Below, one piece after another: positions 1 through 7,469 of a stretch of DNA of 12,234 nt. How positions within the stretch are numbered: the stretch's first letter is position 1; every line of letters starts with the position of its first letter. A program made the translations under genes and the position numbers. The DNA comes from an uncultured Legionella sp. (GTDB taxonomy: Bacteria > Pseudomonadota > Gammaproteobacteria > Legionellales > Legionellaceae), in assembly GCA_903885895.1 (NCBI GenBank), contig CAISKC010000031.1:1-12234 (forward strand), read 5' to 3'. The notes beneath the pieces were generated by a model. The model was not told where the DNA came from. It saw nothing but the letters and a program-made list of their open reading frames with translations, and searched no databases.

Positions 1-1737
1 CGTGGTTTCGCGTAATTGCATGGGATTCATTTCGCCCAATCCTTTAAAGCGTTGCACATTGATTTTGCTTCTGGTTTTTTCCGTCAACATTTTCATAATA
101 TGATCTTTTTCTACATCGTCCAGGGCATAATGGACTTCTTTGCCTGCATCAATACGAAATAAAGGTGGCATCGCAACATACACGTGCCCCGCTTGGATCA
201 ACGGTTTAAAATGTTTCAAAAAGAGGGCACAAATAAGGGTGGCAATATGAGCACCATCCGAATCCGCATCGGCTAGAATGCAGATTTTGCCATAACGTAG
301 ACTGGATAAATCATCAGAGCTGGGATCGACGCCGATGGCGACAGCGATGTCGTGGATTTCTTGTGAGGCTAGGATTTGTGAAGACTCCACTTCCCAGGAA
401 TTTAATATTTTACCGCGCAACGGTAAGATGGCTTGAAAATCTTTACTCCGTGCTTGTTTGGCTGATCCGCCAGCTGAATCGCCTTCCACTAAAAATAATT
501 CGGCTTGATTGAGATCCTGCTGCAAACAATCCGCTAATTTTCCAGGTAGTGCCGGGCCTTGATGAACACGCTTGCGCGCTACTTGTTTGGCTTGACGTAA
601 GCGTTTTTGTGCGCGTTCAATGGTCAAGTTCGCAATCAATTCGCCTTGATTACGATATTGATTCAACCACAATGAAAAAGCATCTTTGACAACCGTGCTG
701 ACCCAAGAGGAGATTTGACGTGATGTTAAACGTTCTTTGGTTTGTCCCGCAAATTGAGGTTCATTCATTTTAACGGATAATACATACTGACAAGGTTCCC
801 ACAGATCGTCTGCACTTAATTTGATACCACGTGGACATAGATTGCGGATCTCGCAAAACTCGGCTAATGCTTCAAATAGTCCGGCACGTAAACCATTTAC
901 ATGGGTACCGCCTTGGACAGTAGGAATCAAATTCACATAACTTTCGGTCACTGGGGTAGGTGTGGAGGTGGTCCACGCCAGAGCCCAAGAAACCATGGTT
1001 TCCGGGCTGGTAAAGTCCCCAGTAAAGGGTTCTTCTGGTATGTAATCAGCAGGTAAAGATAATGATAAATAATCTAATAAGCCATTTTGGTAACACCAGC
1101 GCGTGGTTTCTTTGGTATTCCGATTGATAAAAGTCATCGAGAGACCAGAGCAAAGGACCGCTTTGGCTCTTAAGACATGCATCAGTTGTTTTGCGGAGAT
1201 CTTTTTTGTATCGAAATAGCTAGCATCAGGCCAGAAGTGGATGGTAGTACCAGTATCCTTTTTTTTAGTGGATCCAATTTCGCGTAATTCTCCGCATTTT
1301 GCACCATCGGCAAAATCCATCTGATAGATGATGCCATCGCGTTTGATAATCACTTCTACGCGAGTGGAGAGGGCATTGACGACGGATACCCCTACGCCAT
1401 GTAAGCCGCCAGAAAATTGATACGATTTATTAGAGAATTTCCCACCGGCATGCAGACGCGTCATAATGACTTCGACTCCGGTGAGGCCCAATTGAGGATG
1501 CATATCCACAGGCATGCCACGGCCATTATCAGTCACTTCAATGGAGTCATCTTCAAACAAAGTGACAACGATGTCTGAGGCAAAACCAGCCAACACTTCG
1601 TCCACAGAGTTGTCGACGACTTCTTGCGCCAAATGATTGGGTCGGGTGGTGTCGGTATACATGCCCGGTCTGCGTTGAACCGGTTCTAGTCCACTTAAGA
1701 CCTCGATGGCTTCTGCGTTATATTGATGTTCAGACAT
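1..1737 (-). CDS. parE: DNA topoisomerase IV subunit B (ParE), 3' end outside window
   Basis: ATPase subunit of topoisomerase IV, which with ParC decatenates daughter chromosomes and relaxes supercoils in the cytoplasm. Reading leftward from ATG at 1735-1737 gives 579 codons without a stop, running off the window; E. coli ParE is about 630 residues, so roughly 50 C-terminal residues are missing. The N-terminus (NAEAIEVLSGLEPVQRRPGM, then YTDTTRPNHLAQEV) is diagnostic of ParE rather than GyrB. GHKL ATPase motifs follow in order: EVVDNSVDE near 39-47, DNGRGMP near 70-76, GGLHGVGVSVVNALS near 110-124. The TOPRIM domain has EGDSAGG starting at Glu418 and the metal-binding DADSDG near 490-495. RFKGLGEMNP is close to the window edge. 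The start is fixed by the conserved N-terminus, although no good Shine-Dalgarno precedes it. The start codon lies inside the last codons of a 43-codon upstream frame (see findings). Identification is secure. Confidence 0.97.
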   Translation of the reverse strand, partial: MSEHQYNAEAIEVLSGLEPVQRRPGMYTDTTRPNHLAQEVVDNSVDEVLAGFASDIVVTLFEDDSIEVTDNGRGMPVDMHPQLGLTGVEVIMTRLHAGGKFSNKSYQFSGGLHGVGVSVVNALSTRVEVIIKRDGIIYQMDFADGAKCGELREIGSTKKKDTGTTIHFWPDASYFDTKKISAKQLMHVLRAKAVLCSGLSMTFINRNTKETTRWCYQNGLLDYLSLSLPADYIPEEPFTGDFTSPETMVSWALAWTTSTPTPVTESYVNLIPTVQGGTHVNGLRAGLFEALAEFCEIRNLCPRGIKLSADDLWEPCQYVLSVKMNEPQFAGQTKERLTSRQISSWVSTVVKDAFSLWLNQYRNQGELIANLTIERAQKRLRQAKQVARKRVHQGPALPGKLADCLQQDLNQAELFLVEGDSAGGSAKQARSKDFQAILPLRGKILNSWEVESSQILASQEIHDIAVAIGVDPSSDDLSSLRYGKICILADADSDGAHIATLICALFLKHFKPLIQAGHVYVAMPPLFRIDAGKEVHYALDDVEKDHIMKMLTEKTRSKINVQRFKGLGEMNPMQLRETT

Positions 1738-1767
1738 GGTGTGGGATCAACGAAAATACCAAACCTA

Positions 1768-1796
1768 ATGGTATCTTGCTGGGATCGGTATTGCAA
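1768..1796 (-). promoter_or_regulatory. Candidate sigma70-type promoter for parE
   Basis: On the minus strand a -35-like TTGCAA (1791-1796) is separated by 17 bases from a -10-like TACCAT (1768-1773), each matching consensus at 4 of 6 positions, about 30 bases ahead of the parE start. The region also has a small inverted repeat (ATACCA/TGGTAT) overlapping the -10. The match is weak and the call is only an inference; parE could also be transcribed from the oxygenase gene upstream. Confidence 0.25.
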
Positions 1797-1877
1797 TAGT
1801 GTAAATGCTCACTCTGCATTAAAGCACGCAAATCTGACCGTTCACCGAGCGTTAAAATCATCCTCTGAGACGTTGAT

Positions 1878-2525
1878 CTAAAAGACTTGTAGAATTTTGT
1901 GTTTAAGACATGCCCATGTCCACCGGAACATGCCGACATGAGGTTTACCCAAAGCCTTACGTTGATCATACTTTTGAAATGCGTAAGGACCTTCTTTCTC
2001 TACAAAAGCGAAAATAGCAGACACAAACCATTGACCAGTAAACGGTTCCCGCCAATGCGTTGTTTCGTGGCCTTTAAACAGTAATATGTCGCCATACTGT
2101 AACGCAGCATGCTCGGTGGTATCCTCGCCGGTTTTTAATATCAATGGCCAGGTTTGTTGATCTTGTTTAAAGGCAGGATCTGCGCCAATACATAAACTAG
2201 CTACCCATTGGCAAGAGCTGCGATCCTTGTGCATTTGGAGTTTATTGCCATGGTGATAAACATAATAAAAAGACAAACTGGGCCATACAGCTCGGCCTAA
2301 AGTATGTTCGATCGTAGGGACTAGTTTTTCTAACCATAATTCCATTAAGGGATCGCCATACTCTCTATGGACGTGATCCAACGGATCGATGGATTGTTTG
2401 ATATTGGGTTTGAGTTTTTCTTTGAACAACGCATAGTCAGCTAAGAGGGCGCAATCATGGGCTGAAACAGCTTGTTTGAGGATGTAATAAGACTGCTTAG
2501 CGATGTTAGGACCATGTTGGGACAT
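1878..2525 (-). CDS. Putative 2OG-Fe(II) oxygenase-like protein
   Basis: A 215-residue soluble protein with no signal peptide or membrane segment. The layout fits the double-stranded beta-helix fold of 2-oxoglutarate/Fe(II) dioxygenases: a strand SFYYVYHHGNKLQMHKDRS carries a likely iron-binding His99-x-Asp101 pair, a later strand GDILLFKGHETTHWREPF carries the likely distal His (His157, with His153 as an alternative), and QWFVSAIFAFVE resembles the last core strand. In classical prolyl-hydroxylase-type members an Arg or Lys about 10 residues after the distal His binds the 2OG carboxylate. Here that stretch reads TGQWFV, so the anchor is absent or supplied by another residue such as Arg159. 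The substrate cannot be told from sequence. The gene starts 69 bases after mrp in the same direction and ends 140 bases before parE, so it may be co-transcribed with recQ-mrp. No clear Shine-Dalgarno is seen. The oxygenase fold is a motif-based inference; the reading frame itself is convincing. Confidence 0.65.
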   Translation of the reverse strand: MSQHGPNIAKQSYYILKQAVSAHDCALLADYALFKEKLKPNIKQSIDPLDHVHREYGDPLMELWLEKLVPTIEHTLGRAVWPSLSFYYVYHHGNKLQMHKDRSSCQWVASLCIGADPAFKQDQQTWPLILKTGEDTTEHAALQYGDILLFKGHETTHWREPFTGQWFVSAIFAFVEKEGPYAFQKYDQRKALGKPHVGMFRWTWACLKHKILQVF

Positions 2526-2550
2526 AATTTTTCACAATGAAGAAAGCCTC

Positions 2551-2580
2551 ATGTTACTCCATATAGACTGGTTATCTCAA
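2551..2580 (-). promoter_or_regulatory. Weak candidate promoter ahead of the oxygenase gene
   Basis: On the minus strand TTGAGA (2575-2580, 5 of 6 matches to a -35 box) is followed after 18 bases by TAACAT (2551-2556, 4 of 6). This sits in the 69-base gap between mrp and the oxygenase gene, about 26 bases before its start. It is offered as a possibility only, since read-through from recQ-mrp would also explain expression. Confidence 0.2.
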
Positions 2581-2594
2581 CCTACTTCTTAAGA

Positions 2595-3644
2595 TCAAGC
2601 CTTAACAATGGGTGGCATTTTATCAGCATAACTCAATGGTCTACAACCGAGAGTTTGTGCAGTGCGTAAGGCCATGTTTAAAAACATACTGGCCAAATCG
2701 CTATTGCTGGATAAAGCGGTCGGTGTACCGAGATCGCCTTCTTGGCGAATGCGGCTATCTAAGGGTAATTGTCCTAATAGCGTGCAATCGTAAGTATGGG
2801 CTAATTGCGCCGCACCGCCTTGACCGAAAATGGGATCATGGTGACCACATTGACTACAGCGATGTAGGGACATATTTTCGATGATCCCGAGCGTGGTCAC
2901 ATTGGTTTTTCCAAACATCTGAATGGCTTTTTCAGCATCTAAGGTTGCAATTTGTTGCGGGGTCGTAACAATGACGGCACCTGCTAACGGGATTTTTTGG
3001 ACCAAACTCAATTGAATATCACCGGTTCCAGGTGGTAAATCAATGAATAAATAATCCAAATGCTGCCATGCAGTAAAGTCCAGCATTTGAATCAACGATT
3101 TGGCAAGCATGGGGCCGCGCCAAATGAGTGCGGTGTTCGATGTGGTCAAATAGCCGATCGACATGGCTTCAATACCATGAATTTTGACAGGTAAATAGCG
3201 ATCGTCTTGTACTTGAATAGGCGGTGTTTCGCCCAACATCATCGGGACACTTGGGCCATAAATGTCGGCATCCAGCAAGCCTACTTTTGCACCTAATCTA
3301 GCCAAAGCGGTAGCCAAATTCACTGCAACCGTCGATTTGCCTACGCCGCCTTTGCCAGATCCAATCGCAATGATATTTTTGACATTGCGCAAGCTTTGGC
3401 CTGGTAATTGAGTTTGATGAGGTCGAATGACGCTTTGGGTTTGGATTTGAAACACATATTGCGGCATGCGGGATCGTAATGCTTCAGCTAGAGATTGTTC
3501 TAGGAAAGTAATCGGGTAGGGCGCAGTGATGGCAATGGTCACTGTGTCATGATCTACGGTGATCTGTGGCTCCAATTGTAAATCTTGTAAGCTGAGGTTG
3601 AGTAGTGTGTCTGGGGTACTGCTAATTGTCTCATGTAAACTCAT
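2595..3644 (-). CDS. mrp: Iron-sulfur cluster carrier ATPase Mrp/ApbC
   Basis: A 349-residue cytoplasmic P-loop NTPase of the Mrp/NBP35 family, which binds a bridging [4Fe-4S] cluster and hands it to apo-proteins. An N-terminal MIP18/DUF59-like segment (about 12-72) precedes the deviant Walker A motif GKGGVGKS (97-104). Then come DADIYGPS (125-132), DLPPGTGD (202-209) and the cluster-ligating CSQC pair (Cys263, Cys266) followed by GHHDPIFGQGGA. The length is normal for the family. The ATG at 3644 overlaps the recQ stop in the sequence ATGA (3644-3641), a classic stop-start arrangement that suggests translation of mrp is coupled to recQ. The MIP18-like region looks divergent but present. Identification rests on all family motifs being intact; the specific client proteins are unknown. 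Confidence 0.95.
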   Translation of the reverse strand: MSLHETISSTPDTLLNLSLQDLQLEPQITVDHDTVTIAITAPYPITFLEQSLAEALRSRMPQYVFQIQTQSVIRPHQTQLPGQSLRNVKNIIAIGSGKGGVGKSTVAVNLATALARLGAKVGLLDADIYGPSVPMMLGETPPIQVQDDRYLPVKIHGIEAMSIGYLTTSNTALIWRGPMLAKSLIQMLDFTAWQHLDYLFIDLPPGTGDIQLSLVQKIPLAGAVIVTTPQQIATLDAEKAIQMFGKTNVTTLGIIENMSLHRCSQCGHHDPIFGQGGAAQLAHTYDCTLLGQLPLDSRIRQEGDLGTPTALSSNSDLASMFLNMALRTAQTLGCRPLSYADKMPPIVKA

Positions 3645-5446
3645 GATATCTCACATTCTGTTTGTTGCAGTGCGTCTAAAAAATATTGCCCATAACAGGT
3701 TAATTTATGCTGGCCGACCCCGGACACTGCGAGCATTTGCTCGAGTGTTTTGGGATTGACGCGAATCATATCATGGAGTGTGGCATCGCTGAAGATTAAA
3801 AAAGAGGGTTTGCTCTCCTCATCTGCTAAACGCCGCCGTAAAGCACGTAAATGTTCGAATAGAGGACTCGATAATTTGCTAGCCGTCACCGAATTGCTTT
3901 TGGATTTGGTAACGGGAGAAGAAAGTTGGGGTGGTAATTCAGTTAAAGAAATGGTTTCTTTATTTAATAAAAGATCTTTTGCTTTGGGGCTGAGGCGTAA
4001 AACATTAAAAAAATCCGGATCTTGGAAACAATAATCACGATGAATCAATTGCCAAGCTAGATGTTTCCAATAGGCCTCAGATTGATCTTTGCCAATGCCA
4101 TAGGTGGATACGCGGTCATGTCCGGCTTGGCGGATTTTATCCGTATTTTGGCCGCGTAAAACGCCAATCACATGATTCAAACCATAATTTTGTTTGAGTC
4201 GATACACGCAGGATAAAAATTTTTGTACCGCAACGGTTGATTCTGTGGCGATAGGAGGGTGATCGCAGACATCGCAAAAACCACAAGCCTCCGTCATATC
4301 TTCATTAAAATAGCGTAATAAAATTTGCCGTCGACAATGTGTTGCCGTCGCAAACGCCAACATATGATTGAGTTTTTGGTGTTCGATGCGTTGCTGTTGA
4401 TCATCGGACATGGCTTGAATCCATCCACGCATGCGACCGCTGTCAGCGGGATCAAAGAGCATCAAAGCGCGCGCTTCGCTGCCATCACGCCCAGCACGAC
4501 CTGTTTCTTGGTAATAGCCTTCAATGGATTTGGGCATATCATAATGGATCACAAACCGTACATTGGGTTTGTCGATGCCCATGCCAAAAGCAATGGTTGC
4601 CACGACGATATCGATCTGGTCATAACGAAATAACGTTTGAACTTCCCGTCGATCTTGATGTGCTAAGCCTGCATGATAGGCGCGGGCACGATGGCCTAAT
4701 GCCTGTAATTTAACCGTAAGCTTTTCAACATTGTCGCGCGTTGAGCAGTAGATGATCCCAGAGTGTTGAGGGTGGGTTTCCAAAAAATGCTGAATTTGTT
4801 TCACGGGATTTTGCTTGGCGAGTACTTGATAGTAAATATTGGGACGATTAAACGAAGCGACATAAGGTTTGGGTTGATATTGTAATTTTGTCACAATATC
4901 TTTTTGCGTTTGCAGATCAGCCGTGGCAGTTAATGCGATCAGTGGATGATCAGGGAATTCTGTTTTTAATTTGCCTAATGCAGCATATTCCGGACGAAAA
5001 TCATGTCCCCATTGAGAAATGCAATGCGCTTCATCTACCGCAAACAAAGCGATCTGACATTCGTGCAGACGTTCTAGAAAGGCGTCACTTAATAAGCGTT
5101 CTGGGGCAATGTATAAAAGATCTAAATCGTTGGCGTGTAAGCGTGCCAACACGGCGCGGGCCTCTGCACTGCTAAGGGAGGAATTATAGTATGCGGCACG
5201 GATGCCAAGGGTCGTGAGTGCGGCGACTTGGTCTTCCATTAATGCAATCAGAGGCGATACGACGATGCCCACACCAGGTCGTATCAGCGCCGGGATTTGA
5301 TAGCATAAAGATTTCCCACCACCTGTCGGCATGAGAACCAAGAGATCTTGACCGGCGACCACATCATGAATAATGGCTTCTTGTGGACCACGAAATTGTT
5401 CATATCCATAATAAGTTTTTAAAATTTCGAGTGCCGCAGAGGTCAT
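3641..5446 (-). CDS. recQ: ATP-dependent DNA helicase RecQ
   Basis: 3'-to-5' superfamily 2 helicase acting in recombinational repair and replication-fork rescue. From ATG at 5446 it has 601 residues, close to E. coli RecQ (609). It contains Walker A PTGGGKS (about 40-46), DEAH (138-141), the RecQ-typical HCISQWGHDFRPEY loop directly after it, and the motif VI region YYQETGRAGRDG near 311-322. Zinc-binding Cys371, Cys388, Cys391 and Cys394 follow with the spacing of the E. coli ligands, then an RQC winged-helix region and a C-terminal HRDC domain (about 525-596). The open frame extends 39 codons further upstream to 5563, but that part would overlap the divergent dehydrogenase gene, looks like no RecQ N-terminus and would remove the divergent promoter region, so the MTSAALEILKTYYGYEQFRG start was chosen. 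Its stop overlaps the mrp start by 4 bases. Confidence 0.96.
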   Translation of the reverse strand: MTSAALEILKTYYGYEQFRGPQEAIIHDVVAGQDLLVLMPTGGGKSLCYQIPALIRPGVGIVVSPLIALMEDQVAALTTLGIRAAYYNSSLSSAEARAVLARLHANDLDLLYIAPERLLSDAFLERLHECQIALFAVDEAHCISQWGHDFRPEYAALGKLKTEFPDHPLIALTATADLQTQKDIVTKLQYQPKPYVASFNRPNIYYQVLAKQNPVKQIQHFLETHPQHSGIIYCSTRDNVEKLTVKLQALGHRARAYHAGLAHQDRREVQTLFRYDQIDIVVATIAFGMGIDKPNVRFVIHYDMPKSIEGYYQETGRAGRDGSEARALMLFDPADSGRMRGWIQAMSDDQQQRIEHQKLNHMLAFATATHCRRQILLRYFNEDMTEACGFCDVCDHPPIATESTVAVQKFLSCVYRLKQNYGLNHVIGVLRGQNTDKIRQAGHDRVSTYGIGKDQSEAYWKHLAWQLIHRDYCFQDPDFFNVLRLSPKAKDLLLNKETISLTELPPQLSSPVTKSKSNSVTASKLSSPLFEHLRALRRRLADEESKPSFLIFSDATLHDMIRVNPKTLEQMLAVSGVGQHKLTCYGQYFLDALQQTECEIS

Positions 5447-5464
5447 ATTTTTGTTCTTATCTTC

Positions 5465-5493
5465 TTTACACAATTCAGGTGCAATGATATGAA
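5465..5493 (+). promoter_or_regulatory. Candidate promoter for the valine-catabolism cluster
   Basis: On the plus strand TTTACA (5465-5470, 5 of 6 to the -35 consensus) is followed after 17 bases by TATGAA (5488-5493, 4 of 6). Transcription would start near 5500, leaving a leader of about 30 bases before the dehydrogenase start at 5530. It overlaps the candidate recQ promoter on the other strand. Based on consensus matching only. Confidence 0.35.
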
Positions 5494-5513
5494 TAGTCGA
5501 TGCCGTATGTAAA
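5484..5513 (-). promoter_or_regulatory. Candidate promoter for recQ-mrp
   Basis: On the minus strand TTTACA (5508-5513, 5 of 6) and TATCAT (5484-5489, 5 of 6) are separated by 18 bases, giving a predicted start near 5477 and a leader of about 30 bases before recQ. Its -10 box overlaps the -10 region of the opposing plus-strand candidate, so the two polymerases would compete. Confidence 0.4.
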
Positions 5514-5529
5514 CACCAAAGGATAAAAA

Positions 5530-6684
5530 ATGCAATTTGAATTAGATGAAGAATTGCGTGCATGTCGTAAAATGGCTGGAGAGTTCGCGCGCACTCATTT
5601 AGAGCCGAATGCGGATCTTTGGGATAAACAAGCGATCTTCCCGGTTGATACCTTAAAGAAAGCTGCAGAATTAGGCATGGCAGGGATGTTTGCCCAAACG
5701 GATGTAGGGGGCACTGCCCTGAGTCGTTTGGCGGGTGCGGTTATTTTTGAACAATTGGCGACGGGATGCATATCGACCAGTGCTTATTTATCTATCCACA
5801 ATATGGTGACTGGGGTGATTGATCGCTATGCGGCACCAGATTTGCGTGCCAAATGGGGGCCGCGCTTAACCAGTATGCAGGCGTTATCTTCTTATTGTTT
5901 GACTGAGCCGGACTCCGGATCGGATGCCGCAGCGTTACAAACCACAGCGGTATTGGAGGGTGAGCATTATATTTTGAATGGTTCGAAGTCTTTTATTTCT
6001 GGTGGCAGTGTCAGTGATGTTTATTTATGTATGGTGCGTACCTCTGCAGATAAGCAGAAGGGGATTACTTGTATTCTAGTGGAGAAAGATACGCCAGGAT
6101 TGAGTTTCGGAAATTTAGAACACAAAATGGGTTGGCGTAGCCAGCCTACGAGCATGGTCTATTTTAGCAATTGCCGCGTACCGGTAAGCCAGCGTGTGGG
6201 GGAAGAAGGGGCTGGTTTTAAAATTGCGTTATCTGCACTCAATGGCGGGCGTATTAATATTGCGGCTTGTTCTTTGGGTGGGGCACTTGCGTGTTTGCGC
6301 AGGACACAGAGCTATATGAATGAGCGTCAGCAATTCAAGCAACCATTAAGCAAAATGCAAGCATTACGGTTTTATTTTGCGGATATGCTCACCGACTTTC
6401 ATGCAGCGCAGATGATGGTGTATCGGGCTGCACAGGATTTAGATCAACACCATCCCCAAGCGCCTATGCATTGTGCGATGGCCAAACGTATGGCCACAGA
6501 TCTTGCTTTTAATATTGCGGATAAAGCGATGCAATTGCATGGTGGTTATGGGTATCTGTGTGACTATCAAATCGAAAGGATTTTTCGTGATTTGCGTGTG
6601 CATCAAATTTTAGAAGGCACGAATGAAATCATGCGCGAAATCATTGCTAAAACTGTGTTAGATTCTGAGTATATCATCGAATAG
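5530..6684 (+). CDS. Acyl-CoA dehydrogenase, probably isobutyryl-CoA dehydrogenase
   Basis: FAD-dependent flavoenzyme of 384 residues that introduces the alpha-beta double bond into an acyl-CoA and passes electrons to ETF. Visible motifs are the flavin-binding signature CLTEPDSGSD (123-132), the second family signature around QLHGGYGYLCDYQIERIFRD (335-354), and the catalytic base Glu362 in LEGTNEIMR, at the position used by short-chain, medium-chain and isobutyryl-CoA dehydrogenases (isovaleryl and long-chain enzymes place it elsewhere). The start is supported by AAAGGA at 5518-5523, 6 bases before the ATG. The hydratase follows after 8 bases and a 3-hydroxyisobutyryl-CoA hydrolase after that, so the likely substrate is isobutyryl-CoA from valine. 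A 2-methylbutyryl-CoA or other short-chain substrate cannot be excluded. The family is certain; the substrate is inferred from context. Confidence 0.93.
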   Translation: MQFELDEELRACRKMAGEFARTHLEPNADLWDKQAIFPVDTLKKAAELGMAGMFAQTDVGGTALSRLAGAVIFEQLATGCISTSAYLSIHNMVTGVIDRYAAPDLRAKWGPRLTSMQALSSYCLTEPDSGSDAAALQTTAVLEGEHYILNGSKSFISGGSVSDVYLCMVRTSADKQKGITCILVEKDTPGLSFGNLEHKMGWRSQPTSMVYFSNCRVPVSQRVGEEGAGFKIALSALNGGRINIAACSLGGALACLRRTQSYMNERQQFKQPLSKMQALRFYFADMLTDFHAAQMMVYRAAQDLDQHHPQAPMHCAMAKRMATDLAFNIADKAMQLHGGYGYLCDYQIERIFRDLRVHQILEGTNEIMREIIAKTVLDSEYIIE

Positions 6685-6692
6685 GGGTCTCT

Positions 6693-7466
6693 ATGTCTGT
6701 ACTGGATCATCAAATACGCGAGAATGTGTTAGTGATAACGCTGAATCGACCTGAAAAACTAAATGCTTTGAATGCAGAAGTGTTACAAGGATTGGAAGCA
6801 TTATTGCATAGTGCTAAAACGGATTCTAAAGTGAAAGGCATTTTGCTCACGGGTCAAGGCAAAGCATTTTGTGCTGGAGCGGATATTCACCGCTTGGCGG
6901 AATGCGATGCACAAACGGGCTATGCGTTTGCGCGGATGGGACAGGCTGTCTTTCGTTTGCTGGAAACATTGGGCAAACCATCGATTGCGGCCGTGAATGG
7001 ATATGCTTTAGGTGGTGGCTGTGAATTGGCGATGGCTGCAACATTACGCATTGCAGCAAGAACGGCCCAATTTGGCCAACCCGAGGTCAAATTGGGTGTG
7101 ATCCCAGGTTATGGTGGCACACAGCGCTTGGCACGCTTAGTGGGCAAAGGGCGTGCTCTCGATCTGTGTTTGACCGGACGTAGTATTGATGCGGCAACGG
7201 CTCAGGCATGGGGATTGGTTTCTGATGTTGTGCCATTGGAACAATTAGAGGAAAAAGCGCTGGGGACTATGCAGCAAATTTTAGGCATGGGTCCTTTGGC
7301 GTTAGCGGGTGTGATGGAGTCTATTGATTATGGGTATGATCTTCCGTTAACGGAAGCGTTTCATATTGAAGCATTGCAGTTTGCAAAAACCTGCGCTTCT
7401 GCGGATAAAAAAGAAGGCACTGATGCCTTTTTCGCGCGACGGCAACCAGTATTTAAAGGAGAATAA
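6693..7466 (+). CDS. Enoyl-CoA hydratase (probable methacrylyl-CoA hydratase)
   Basis: Crotonase-fold enzyme of 257 residues that adds water across the double bond of an enoyl-CoA. The oxyanion-hole segments are FCAGADIHRL (59-68) and ALGGGCELAMA (105-115). Both catalytic glutamates of true hydratases are present: Glu111 in GGGCE and Glu131 in QFGQPE, 20 residues apart as in rat mitochondrial hydratase (Glu144/Glu164). The downstream stretch IPGYGGTQRLARLVG is typical. The C-terminal FFARRQPVFKGE is a common hydratase ending. It begins 8 bases after the dehydrogenase stop with only a modest GGGG sequence before it, so it probably depends on upstream translation. In this cluster its expected reaction is methacrylyl-CoA to (S)-3-hydroxyisobutyryl-CoA, though crotonase-family hydratases are often broad, so a role in general beta-oxidation remains possible. 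Confidence 0.93.
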   Translation: MSVLDHQIRENVLVITLNRPEKLNALNAEVLQGLEALLHSAKTDSKVKGILLTGQGKAFCAGADIHRLAECDAQTGYAFARMGQAVFRLLETLGKPSIAAVNGYALGGGCELAMAATLRIAARTAQFGQPEVKLGVIPGYGGTQRLARLVGKGRALDLCLTGRSIDAATAQAWGLVSDVVPLEQLEEKALGTMQQILGMGPLALAGVMESIDYGYDLPLTEAFHIEALQFAKTCASADKKEGTDAFFARRQPVFKGE

Positions 7467-7469
7467 GGC

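Noticed and set aside
1730..1969. 79-residue minus-strand frame between parE and the oxygenase gene
   Set aside because: Its first half overlaps the end of the oxygenase gene in another frame and it has no recognisable features; only the 43-codon tail was kept as a coupling possibility.
5447..5563. 39-codon upstream extension of the recQ frame with a hydrophobic N-terminus
   Set aside because: It would overlap the divergent dehydrogenase start, matches no RecQ N-terminus, and covers the divergent promoter region. Starting at 5446 gives a 601-residue protein of normal length.
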